A DNA stretch of 64,000 nt from Achatina immaculata. Lineage: Eukaryota; Mollusca; Gastropoda; Stylommatophora; Achatinidae. The notes below the pieces were generated by a model. It was not told the origin of the DNA. It saw only the letters and a list, made by a program, of their open reading frames with translations, and made no database searches. Made by a program: the position numbers and the translations under genes. This document shows, piece after piece, positions 1-10,195 of this stretch. Every line of letters starts with the position of its first letter. Within the stretch, counting starts at the first letter, position 1. The stretch is from positions 13,503,931-13,567,930 of the forward strand of contig CM019708.1 in assembly GCA_009760885.1 (NCBI GenBank), read 5' to 3'.

Positions 1-402
1 TGTATCCCAAGTAGATCTAGACATATTAGACAGACTGGAGAAGTAGTTGGAAGGTTATTTCAGACATTATTTTAGTGAGAATGCCACATATCATCACACG
101 ACGTGGTCGACAAGTAGATTTAGACATCTCAAATGGTAAGCAGTGTACATCTAGACCTAGCTGATGGTAAGCAGAACACAATTATTGTCTAAAAATATCA
201 CATTACTCCTTTTTCCTAAAAAACTCTGCATTTATGAAATCCTCATACATTTAGTTACTTTGAAACATAATAAGTACACTTTTAACATGGAAATACTTTG
301 TTTCATTCACTTTTACTAATATACCCCTGTTTATATCAAGACCCGTGCTTTTACTCGGGCACCCAACTGAACATCCACGTTTATTCCCATGGCATGGGAA
401 GA
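1..402 (+). repeat. Dispersed repeat D, copy 1 (left-truncated by window)
   Basis: The sequence from the left edge to about 402 is recognisably the reverse complement of about 15232-15640. Shared blocks include CCCAAGTAGATCTAGACATA, the stretch around 190-290 ending in TTCATAAATGCAGAG-type sequence, and the block GGCACCCAACTGAACATCC. It has no coding capacity and carries many short TCTAGA/TAGATCTAGA motifs. It is probably a non-autonomous element, but the ends and any target duplication cannot be fixed because one end is outside the window. Confidence 0.6.
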
Positions 403-2145
403 GTTAACGGCTGTGGAACGGTGCCCTTTGGCCTACTGCAAAACAACCTGACAGTTCATTTATCCAGACCCAATACACCCAAAATGAAAAGAAAGTAATC
501 CAAAGTATTTTTCATAGCTTCTGTGCAAAGTGTGAAAATTGGTTGCGTCAGAACTATTGATTATGTTAAGACCTGGATATAAGTGCTAGTTTACCGGTGC
601 AAACAGTTCAAATTATGAAAATGCCAAAAATGTGTACTGTGATAACAATAAAGTGGAACGAATTCAAGAACAATGCAGAGATAAGGCAGGTAAGCAAACA
701 ACAATCTGTCTCATAGGTGATCAGAAAAAAGGAGATGGACATATGTCAGTCATGTGATTAGAAGAAACAGTCAGAGAATCCCAAAACAAGCTATCAAATG
801 GAACACAACAGGCCAAAGAAAAAAAAAGAGGTCGACGACGTGAAGCTCTAAAGAGGACATTGTTATTAATAGAGACCAAATCAGTAGATATAAAATCTCT
901 TGATGAGGTTGAAAATCTTACTGAAAACAGGAAAACTTGGCAAACTACCATGCGAGCCAGATGTTTAACAGCAGGGGAAGGATGTAAGGTGTAAGAATAT
1001 AGCAACAATACATATAACAGAAGGTAACAATGGTTTCATTACTTGAAGAACATGTCTGATTATTGTTTAGAGACTGCTTCCAAAGAAACAAGTGGCTGAA
1101 ACAGTATGATGAACAAACACAGAAGTTCCAAGTGTGGCTATATAGCAGTATATTGAATGTTAGGATGTAAGATAGATAATTCATCTGAGAATTGTAAAAA
1201 TTAATATAACAAGTTATCTTCTAAAGTAATCAGCTGTTTGTAAGTAGAGTCCATCTGCTTTGTCTCGGGTTGCACGAGGGTCACGGTTAAGGTATGACAT
1301 GAAAAGGTCAGGTGAGAGAGAAATCATATGACTGAGGGACAGTTGTGTTTTGTGTATTGTCTGAGACAGACTTAGATTAGGCTGTTAGAAATGTTGTTGT
1401 TTAGTGAAACAGATGTAGAATAGAGTGTATTAGGATGTTCTAATGGTGACAGTAGTCTGCCAGGAAAATACATTATATCGTGGAGATGTCTAGTCATGTG
1501 TCCATGGATTTTGTTGATGCCTTTGTCATTCTCATCATATCACTCATTGACGCATCGTCACCCCATGCATCATTAAGGTCATTTCAACTGTAAAGTTGCT
1601 GCTTCTGTATTATTATTTCCACTGAGAGAGAATGAACCTGGGAGCAAGTAAGTCTGTGAAGTGAATAACAAAACAGACGCAAAACAACGTAGAATAGTTG
1701 TAGATTAAATGAGATAAAATATTAACAGTAACTGATAAAGTCAACACTTGTCATTGTAAATAGAAAGAACATTATTCCAGTGGACAATAGTGGAAATTTA
1801 AAGAGATGAATAGCAATACATTTACAATCTACACATAGAAGAGCAGAAGACTGAATCACGCCAAGAATCCTGCTTTAGATATCTGTATGATTTTCACGGA
1901 AGACCCAGGATTTGCAGTGAGAAGTAATTTGGGAACTGATACAAATGTACTATTTATCAAAGAAAAAGTGTTAGAGAATTAAGAGTCTTAATGAGTCAAA
2001 ATAAAACATAGAATTCAGAGTCAGAAGCAATTTTAAATGGCACTGAGATGGACACCACAAGGAAACAGGATTTAAAAGTAGACTAAATGGAGACATGAAA
2101 AAGAACAACAGAAAGGAGCTTCAGAAATAGAGGGCTCACCTGGGC
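403..2145. other. Mostly unannotated stretch with one LINE remnant
   Basis: Apart from the LINE-B remnant at 640-1000, I see no gene, RNA gene or clear repeat here. Short reading frames are uncorrelated with any family I recognise. Confidence 0.5.
640..1000 (+). mobile_element. LINE-B remnant, 3' end (RT C-terminal region)
   Basis: Broken frames read as the C-terminal tail of an APE-type LINE. They run from a segment like FKNNAEIRQ through WTYVSHVIRRNSQRIPKQAI to a GRGRRR-like basic patch and a final WQTTMRARCL segment. The same text is better preserved at 44500-45325 and 28975-29655. The element ends in GGAAGGATGTAAGGTGTAAG, the 3' tail shared by all LINE-B copies. It has multiple frameshifts and stops and is 5' truncated. 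Confidence 0.75.
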
Positions 2146-2490
2146 AAGAGGGGGGGGGGGGGGGGGGGAGGACAGCTGTTTGTGGAAAATCCTTGTGGAA
2201 GCCCCATGTGCTTTAAGCGCTTTAAGGTACACAGAGAGAGGGAAAGAGAGAGAGAGCGAGAGAGAAAGACAAAGAGAGAGAGAAAGACTGAGACAGAGAA
2301 AGCGAGAGAGAGAGAGAGAGAAAGACTGAGACAGAGAAAGCGAGGAGAGAGAGAGAGAGAAAGACTGAGACAGAGAGAGTGAGTGAGACAGACTGAGACA
2401 GAGAGCGAGAGAGACAGAGAAAGAGAGAGCGAGAGAGACAGACTGAGACAGAGAGCGAGAGAGACAGAGAAAGAGTGAGACACAGAGAGA
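2146..2490. repeat. Poly-G run followed by GA-rich microsatellite
   Basis: An 18-base G run near 2151-2168 is followed from about 2228 by (GA)n with regular GAGACTGAGACAGAGAAAGC-type interruptions. Long open frames here (for example a serine/leucine-rich one on the minus strand) are an artefact of the low-complexity repeat. Confidence 0.9.
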
Positions 2491-3126
2491 ATGGTCTCAA
2501 AGTTAGAAGCAATTTTTAGATGGAGCTGGCAGAATGTAGCAGTTATGAAAGGACACAAGTCAGAATAAGACAGCTGAAAAACAGAAATGAAGGTTCGGCT
2601 TACCAGCTCGGTGGCCCTAGTGAACACCAAGAATTTTAGACCCACTATTACCACACACAAGTCAACCCACTTGTAAAAATGGGTGTGACTGGGAAAAATT
2701 CCCCAGTGAATGGACAAAATCTGTACATGAGAAAACAATTCATGTCAGCATATGGGAAAAAAAAAAAAACCACTAGGAAATTCATGTAAAACTAGTCCAT
2801 TGAATACAGAACTATACTTATCTTCACAGCAAGTGAATGTAAAAAAACATAAGAAATTCAGATTGTGCACTAATCACAAAGGAAGTGACATTCCCCCCCC
2901 TCCCCACAGAAAGCATGCCACCGATTATTTTTCCTCACACAATTCAACCACTTGAAAAAATATAAATGCATTATAAAAAATGCATGCACAATATCAATAA
3001 TCTCACCTGCCTATAACACACTAACCGACAGCTGGAAACATTCGACATGCATGGGCTGTTAATCATTTCTTGAAGGAAAGTAAAAGTCTTACCAGATTTA
3101 TTCAGTGAAATGTGTAATCACGGGAG

Positions 3127-3241
3127 CAGAGTTATCACAGCAGGATTTTTTTAAACTGGGACAAGAGAGTTATCACAGCAGGATTTTTTTAAACTGGGAC
3201 AAGAGAGTTATCACAGCAGGATTTTTTTAAACTGGGACAAG
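3127..3241. repeat. 38-bp tandem repeat, 3 copies
   Basis: Three nearly identical 38-bp units, each with GTTATCACAGCAGG then TTTTTTTAAACTGGGACAAG, stand head to tail. No coding content is evident. Confidence 0.9.
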
Positions 3242-4652
3242 TCTACCTGTCTCTCACCTTGCATGAAGTACTTTCTGAAACTAGTTTTCTCACTACCATA
3301 TCTGAAACTCTGTACCTTTTTTTTTTTTTTTTTGTAAAATTAAACATGTTTTACAAACATCAGTGAGAATTAAATGTTTGAAATTTTTGTTCTCTCCATA
3401 CTTATGCCCAGATTTATCTTTACAAAAAATGCATAAATACTGAATTAAAGTCAAAACTAATGTTCCTCAATGCAAAATTCATCATCATCATTCTGCCGGC
3501 CTCATAATCCTCCAACTTTGCTGGTTGCTTTTTACTAGGTTTTTGAAAATATAAACCAGATTCACAGTCCATAATTCAAGCACTGAAACACCAAAGGATG
3601 AAATACCTGGACAACCTGACAGAAGCCCTATCACTTGCAAGTACAATAATTCGATAATGCAATAACTCAATAAAGCAGTCACACAATGGGTACCCACCCA
3701 CAGTAACATCTAAGGAAATGAAGGGCCAGACAGACCGGCAAAGGAGGGATGAAGAATGCAACAGACTGATAGCAGCACAACATATGAATAAACAAACAAA
3801 CAAACAAACAAACAAAAAACAGACTAAAAGCCAAATATAAGGACAGATGGACAAAACACCCCATAGAAAAAAAAAACAGATGACAAATACTATAAACTCA
3901 CAAAAAATGTCCAAGTGAGAATCTTCTGACTGAGAACAGGGCATTGCAGGCTGAGAAACTAACTATATCAGAAGGTGAAAACTGGCTCAACAGACCTATG
4001 CATCTGCAGCACAAAGAGAAGACATCACACTACAGCCTCATGTTGCCAGCTACACAACCCACTGAGGCAAAGGACCTGGCCAGGCCCCAGCCCCATGCAA
4101 AAGAAGCTTTATGATGACACTGAAAACCCAAGATGAACTGCCCCAATTTGTGAGAGAGATTGGTGCTGATATCTGAACAAACAACTGAGAAGAAGAAGAT
4201 AATACAACCCAGTTACAGTACATGACAACCTCCAAAAAGTTTGGTTTTTCTCTTTTTTCAATCTGTAATTTACTGGTAACTGCCAGTTAATGTGACCACT
4301 GGAGTCTCAGCATGACTGTGATGGAGAGAAGGCAGAGCCAGAGGGCCAGCAGATCAGAACCATCTAACACCCCATCATTATTCTCCTGTGGTGATCTCAG
4401 AAACCAACTGTTTGCAGAACTTGAGCCTAGAAATATGGGGTGGAGATGCTATGTCCTTGAAATGGTATATCTACATTCCTGGATTTACTCTAAGAAATTA
4501 CTGAGGTCAGTCACAACTCCCCAACATCCAGTTCACCGTTCGTGTGTTTCAAGACCTTCACACATACATTTATTCTAGGTAAATGCTTTACACCAACACC
4601 AACACAAGTATAATGTTTCTGTAGATGTTTACTGTCTACACATAAAGCACTC
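3242..4652. other. No gene recognised
   Basis: Contains a poly-T run near 3317-3333 and a short (CAAA)n tract near 3792-3817. Otherwise no protein family, RNA gene or transposon end is visible. Confidence 0.5.
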
Positions 4653-4664
4653 TGTAATCAGTAA

Positions 4665-4988
4665 CACAATAATTAGTGTATAATTATACAACTATACACA
4701 AAGCACTGCAGTAAAGCTGTGATACCAAAATGTATAAACTAGGAAAAAAGTAGGAACAGCTTTATTATTTAACGACTACAAAGTTGCAACGTTTCGGCGT
4801 AGGCCTTAATCATACAAACACAGTCCTGTGTGTGTTTGTGTGATTAAGGCTTACGCCCTGTGTATGTTTGTATGATTAAGGCTTATGCCCTGTGTGTGTT
4901 TGTATGATTAAGGCTTATGCCAAAATGACAACTTTGTAGTCGTTAAGTAATAAAGCTGCTCCTACTTTTTTCCTAGTTTATACATTTA
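4665..4988. mobile_element. Penelope-like element, palindromic copy 1 (non-autonomous)
   Basis: A palindromic insertion is flanked by the 12-bp duplication TGTAATCAGTAA (4653-4664 and 4989-5000). It starts with CACAATAATTAGTGTA. The left arm (from 4731) is the reverse complement of the right arm ending near 4987; both carry TATAAACTAGGAAAAAAGTA and the TTTCGGCG/CGCCGAAA block. The centre has three tandem copies of a TGATTAAGGCTTAYGCC segment. Copies 2 and 3 share ends and layout, and copy 3 contains a GIY-YIG-like region, which is why the family is called Penelope-like. The hammerhead-like core on the minus strand is GATTAAGG...GCCGAAACGT, partly decayed. Confidence 0.75.
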
Positions 4989-5329
4989 TGTAATCAGTAA
5001 AGGAGAATTTCATCATTCATTTTAGCAACAGATCTGCACAAGTCAGTAAATGAGAATAACAAGCCACAACAGCACATGAAAATACTTATGCTATGTCCTC
5101 GTAGATGACAAAATTAATTAAACTACCAACACATTCAGACTTAGGTCAGTGCTGCTTTCAGATGTACCTGATCAAGTCTGAAGTCACATGAGACTTACAT
5201 AATATACATTTTCCTTTAAAGCACAGTTTACAATGGTAGACATCCCCTACAGGCAGCTACTCTTTCTCAGAGGCCACAGACAATCTCATTATCCAGGAGA
5301 TTAATACAGATATGACATTTTTGCCACAC

Positions 5330-5510
5330 ATCATCATCATCATCATCATCGACTTTCACTCCCTTGAGAACACAGGCCATGGATAAGGGCTCTCCAGTCA
5401 TCCCTGTTCTTGGAATTATTCTCTGCTTCCTTCCTTGTGTATCCCTTGTCTCTGAGCACTGTCATAATTTCTCTTCTCCAAGTAAGTCTAGGTCTTCCCC
5501 ATTTTCTGTT
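5330..5510 (-). mobile_element. LINE-E 3' terminal fragment with (GAT)n tail
   Basis: Read on the minus strand, the fragment encodes a LINE C-terminus resembling MTVLRDKGYTRKEAENNSKN, then RDDWRALIHGLCSQGSE. A (GAT)n tail follows (seen as ATC repeats at 5330-5350). A second copy lies at 56696-56860 in the opposite orientation. It is strongly 5' truncated. Confidence 0.65.
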
Positions 5511-5918
5511 TTTTTTTACCACACAAGGGTCATGGAAAAAAAAAAAACAAGCAGCTACCTCTCAGATTTCAGCTGTCAATTCCTTGCACAGCAAGTAACA
5601 GCCTTAATAATTAGGATACAAAAATAACATAAATCATTAAGACCATATTAAGAACATAAAGACCACATGCAAAGATTCTTGGCAATACATATCTGCCAAA
5701 CTGTACATATTAAAAGACAAAACTCCGCTTCATATTTCCACATGCATGTGATTTCTTGACAAAAAAAGTGTATATTACTACTGACAGATCTAAACAGAAG
5801 AAGATACAAATTTTTCACATGAAAAACAATGAAGCTTTAGCACAGTAACATGTTTTTGGCACAGTATTGTATGGTCAGTATTTGAAAATAGTAGAGAAAA
5901 CACTTTAAACATGAAAGA

Positions 5919-6260
5919 CACAATAATTAGTGTATAAGTATAGAACTATACACAAAGCACTGTAGTAAAGTTTTGATACCAAAGTGTACAAACTAGGAAA
6001 AAAGTAGGAACAGTTTTATTATTTAACATTACACAGTTGTGACACTTCAGTGTGAGCCTTCGTCAGACAAAAACAAACAGGACGAAGAATCAGAGAGAGG
6101 TGACAAAGTAAAGATTAAAAATCTTTATTCAGAATTTCTCCTCTCTCTGATTCTTCATCCTGTTTGTTTTTTGTTTGTTTTTTGTTTGATAAAGGCTCGT
6201 GCCGAAACGTCACAACTGTGTAATCATTAAATAATAAAGCTGTTCCTACTTTTTTCCTAG
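5919..6260. mobile_element. Penelope-like element, palindromic copy 2 (non-autonomous)
   Basis: Bounded by the 15-bp target duplication TTTAAACATGAAAGA (5904-5918 and 6261-6275). The element begins CACAATAATTAGTGTATAAG and ends in CTTTTTTCCTAG, the same ends as copies 1 and 3. The arms form a large inverted repeat meeting around 6115-6135. Each arm carries one half-decayed hammerhead-like motif. There is no coding region. Confidence 0.8.
6036..6072 (-). ncRNA. Hammerhead-ribozyme-like motif in Penelope-like element
   Basis: On the minus strand the order is TTTGT, CTGACGA (the intact conserved CUGANGA box), AGGCTCACACT (stem II position), GAAG (one change from GAAA), GTGTC and then ACAA. TTGT before the core can pair with ACAA after the GTC cleavage-site triplet, forming stem I. 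The opposite arm (6181-6218, plus) keeps GCCGAAACGTCACAA but has lost the CUGANGA box (TTGATAAA). Penelope-like elements are known to carry short-stem-III hammerhead ribozymes. Activity of this copy is doubtful because the GAAA box is altered. Confidence 0.5.
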
Positions 6261-6275
6261 TTTAAACATGAAAGA

Positions 6276-6969
6276 AGGTGCTTTGTCTACTATTTTTCAA
6301 ATGCTAACCATACAACACTGTGCTACTGTACTATATTACTTTACTAAATAGAAGCAGTGATAGTTAAGAGAAACCCACAAGAATATCATATAATAAAGGA
6401 GGCTTTAAATGCTGTCAAAATCTGTAGACATGTACCATTTATGAAAAAGTCAGTGTTGAAAATTTGGAAAACCTTACAGGCATGGGTCATGCTTACACAA
6501 GACAATCAAAGCAAATGCTACATGAGGTGAAGATATGTAAATGTGATACTGAAACACTGCTTTACAAACTACCACAGACAGAACTTGAAAAAAAAAAAAT
6601 CTAACTGAGATAAGCTATATACTTTATGAACTTTGAAACTCTTCAGTTAAATTTTTCTGCATGTCATTGGCAACCTAATGACCCAAAGTATCGGAGGTTA
6701 TCTCTTCATGATGTAATAATTATCTCTCTCTGATTAACAAGTTCCAGTTTTAATAACATTTGAACATTCAAAAACAATACAATACCATAAAAAAATAGCC
6801 ATTATCATTATGATCACTACCTTTCTGTATTTCATTCAGTGGAGGCTCTAAAATAATGGATCTGAAGCATACTCTGTTCATGGTTATGACTTGACATATG
6901 GGCAGGCTGTCTTCTGGGAGTCTCTTACCTTTACCCATAATCTGTACCATGGTACACAATCTGTAATTT
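6276..6969. other. No gene recognised
   Basis: No family, RNA gene or repeat boundary is visible in this AT-rich stretch. Confidence 0.5.
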
Positions 6970-7950
6970 ATGTTATGTCTCTTTCCCCTCTGCTATCACA
7001 CTGTTATGTCTCTTTCCCTCTGCTATCACACTGTTATGTTTCTTTCCCTCTGCTATCACACTGTTATGTCTCTTTCCCTCTGCTATCACACTGTTATGTT
7101 TCTTTCCCTCTGCTATCACACTGTTATGTCTCTTTCCCTCTGCTATCACACTGTTATGTTTCTTTCCCTCTGCTATCACACTGTTATGTCTCTTTCCCTC
7201 TGCTATCACACTGTTACGTTTCTTTCCCTCTGCTATCACACTGTTATGTCTCTTTCCCTCTGCTATCACACTGTTATGTTTCTTTCCCTCTGCTATCACA
7301 CTGTTATGTCTCTTTCCCTCTGCTATCACACTGTTATGTTTCTTTCCCTCTGCTATCACACTGTTATGTCTCTTTCCCTCTGCTATCACACTGTTATGTT
7401 TCTTTCCCTCTGCTATCACACTGTTATGTCTCTTTCCCTCTGCTATCACACTGTTATGTTTCTTTCCCTCTGCTATCACACTGTTATGTCTCTTTCCCTC
7501 TGCTATCACACTGTTATGTTTCTTTCCCTCTGCTATCACACTGTTATGTCTCTTTCCCTCTGCTATCACACTGTTATGTCTCTTTCCCTCTGCTATCACA
7601 CTGTTATGTTTCTTTCCCTCTGCTATCACACTGTTATGTCTCTTTCCCTCTGCTATCACACTGTTATGTCTCTTTCCCTCTGCTATCACACTGTTATGTC
7701 TCTTTCCCTCTGCTATCACACTGTTATGTCTCTTTCCCTCTGCTATCACACTGTTATGTCTCTTTCCCTCTGCTATCACACTGTTATGTTTCTTTCCCTC
7801 TGCTATCACACTGTTATGTTTCTTTCCCTCTGCTATCACACTGTTATGTCTCTTTCCCTCTGCTATCACACTGTTATGTCTCTTTCCCTCTGCTATCACA
7901 CTGTTATGTCTCTTTCCCTCTGCTATCACACTGCTATGTCTCTTTCCCTC
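6970..7950. repeat. 30-bp minisatellite, about 32 copies, with 60-bp higher-order phase
   Basis: The unit is TGCTATCACACTGTTATGTC plus TCTTTCCCTC. In the first ~580 bp, units alternate strictly between ...GTTATGTT and ...GTTATGTC, giving a 60-bp dimer. After about 7555 the alternation is lost and the C form dominates. Because 30 is divisible by three, both strands stay open in more than one frame (ORFs of 328-394 codons). No initiation context, splice site or neighbouring coding sequence supports translation. Confidence 0.97.
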
Positions 7951-9042
7951 CACCTTCATATTGTTACATCTTTATGTCCACAAAATGTTTGCTGTCTCTT
8001 CCTAATATTTTAGAAATTAGTCTGGAAAGAGACAAGATAATCAAAAGGGTAAAGTTGCCCACCTTCATGAAGTAACACTGCAGAACAATGATGAAATTTA
8101 TCAGTCTTAACTAATAAGTCTTCACTAAATGGAGAAACATCACTACCTGTATCTTAATCCTAAATATGTATATGTGTAACTTGTCTACTGACATAAAACA
8201 TATGCAACACTATGGTTGTATCATGCAATGTGTAACACACATCATTAAAAGCTTTTGAAACACCTTCTCCCTAGGCTAACAACATTCCACCATTGCTAAC
8301 AAATCCATGTGACTTGTTCTATGACACCACAGCTTAGTACAGCATTCACAGGCTAATTACAATGTGATCTATAACTTACTGAACTACTATAATGTAGCCT
8401 GGACACTTAACAAAACAGCTGAGAAACACATAAATGCCTTTGAATGTAAATACTACACTACTATAATGTGATCTATAACCTACTGAACTACTATAATGTG
8501 ATCTATAACCTACTAAACTACTATAACATAATCTATAACTTACTGAACTACCAAGTCCAATTTCAGGTGCTGTCAGTACGTGTCAGATAAGCTATGTCAA
8601 TACACGCACATATTAAAACTCTGCCTTAAAAAAATACACACACCACTTCCTTTATGGTTCTGCAACCCCTCCAAGCGTTATCAGTTCAGAACAACAGTTT
8701 TATATGGGACCGAGTTCTATGCACAATTCTGTTTCCCTTAACAAACTACCAGCTATGGTGTCATGAACGAGGACTGTTAAAACGCTACAACTATCAGGGC
8801 CAGAAACCAAAGCCAGCCAAGACCCCTCCTGTCTCTCCAGCATGATCTTTAAAATAGGCTGTTGAATTATTTCAACCTGGCCAACATGGTAAGAGGTCAC
8901 AATTTTCTCTAAGGTAGTGGAGCTTTCAGAAAAACCTACTTCTCATCATCATCCAACTCAGACTCTTGTCAAAATAATGAAAAAAAAAAAAAAAAATTAG
9001 AAAAAAAGATAGCTAGTTTAAAGATAGATAACAAAAAATGTG
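7951..9042. other. No gene; short 30-bp tandem repeat and LINE-A scrap
   Basis: Around 8394-8458 a LINE-A scrap (GGACACTTAACAAAACAGCT, then a CCTTTGAATGTAAATACTAC-like end) is embedded in a 30-bp tandem repeat of the type GAACTACTATAATGTGATCT (8375-8550, about four units). The rest shows nothing recognisable. Confidence 0.6.
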
Positions 9043-9732
9043 TTTCTACATAGGATTTCTCTGTCTATTTTCCCATCCTGTGTAAATATGCTAGCTAGAT
9101 CTTTGAATTCAGTAACCTGCTTGAGTTTGGTGTTAGTTATATAAATGTTACATTCTCTTGGGGATCTTCTTATCACCACTGTTTCTGTTTTCTTGACATT
9201 TATTTTCATACTGTATTCTTTGCAGCTGCTGTTGAGGCTGTTGATGTGATTTTGTAGTTCTTCATTTTGGTGCATTAAGCTTTGGTCATCTACGAACATC
9301 AGTTCATTCAATTTCTCCAGTTCCACATTTGCTCTTCTGCATACAAGGACACTCACCAAGTACCATGACAGAAAGATAACAGCATGTGAGATGAAACGCT
9401 TAAGAAAAATGGTAAACAAGACAAGAAGGGATCAAGTGTGAAATAAAGTAATCCAGCAGATAGTGGGAACAACACCTGTCAAGGACTACATCGAAAATCA
9501 GAGAATTAAGTGGTTCATGCATTTGATATACATGAATTCAGAACAACCAGTGACACATACATGCAACTTGAAACATCTGGGTATTGGATGTGAGGATGAC
9601 CAAGGGAAAAAATGGACACATGGGATGAAAGAAACACTGAGGAAACATTACATGACAGCTACCCAGGCCTCTGACCTTGCTCTGGACCGAGGTCTGAAAC
9701 TCCCTGAGACGCTAATGGTTTTAACAGACTGA
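9043..9732. mobile_element. LINE-F fragment with internal inversion (RT minus, C-terminus plus)
   Basis: Minus-strand 9043-9350 reads as RT palm and downstream sequence: FVDDQSLMHQNEELQNHINS, KINVKKTETVVIRRSPR and VTEFKDLASIFTQDGKIDRE. Directly adjacent on the plus strand, 9380-9732 reads as the C-terminal part of a similar LINE: KRLRKMVNKTRRDQV, VGTTPVKDYIENQRIKWFMH and DLALDRGLKLPETL. The two halves are in the order and opposite orientation expected after twin-priming inversion. Frames are broken. Confidence 0.7.
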
Positions 9733-10040
9733 TATTAAAAAGAAGTAAAAAACATAGATAGTTTAATACTGTACAGAAGAGACAAATAAAGTATGATCAG
9801 GACAAAAATACATCCCCCCTCCCTCTAGCTAAACACATGCTAGGCAACATCTAATTCATTGTCTGCTTTTCAGAATCTTCATCTTGGCATCTTCAATAAA
9901 GAACCAAAATTTGTGCTAGTAAGGAGACCATCAACCAAAAGTATCACTTGGAGACATTCTCCACTGGCTAGCTTCTATTCTACCCTCACAGGCCAGAAGA
10001 TCTAGGGATATCGTAACCCAGTGATTCTCAATGTCCCAAC

Positions 10041-10195
10041 TCCCAATCCTCTCTTTTCAACGCAGACTGTCCTGAATCCTCCCTTTTCAACTCAGGCTGT
10101 CCTGAATCCTCCCTTTTCAACTCAGGCTGTCCTGAATCCTCCCTTTTCAACTCAGGCTGTCCTGAATCCTCCCTTTTCAACTAGGGCTTTCCTGA
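10041..10195. repeat. 30-bp tandem repeat, about 5 copies
   Basis: The unit is CTGAATCCTCCCTTTTCAAC plus TCAGGCTGTC, with the last copies diverged. An open 80-codon frame (repeats of VLNPPFSTQA) is a consequence of the period being divisible by three. Confidence 0.9.

Noticed and set aside
6891..8075. 394-codon open frame (LLSHCYVSFP repeats) and 328-347-codon frames in other registers
   Set aside because: Period of the 30-bp minisatellite is a multiple of three, so several frames on both strands lack stops. No splice sites, family or composition supports a protein.
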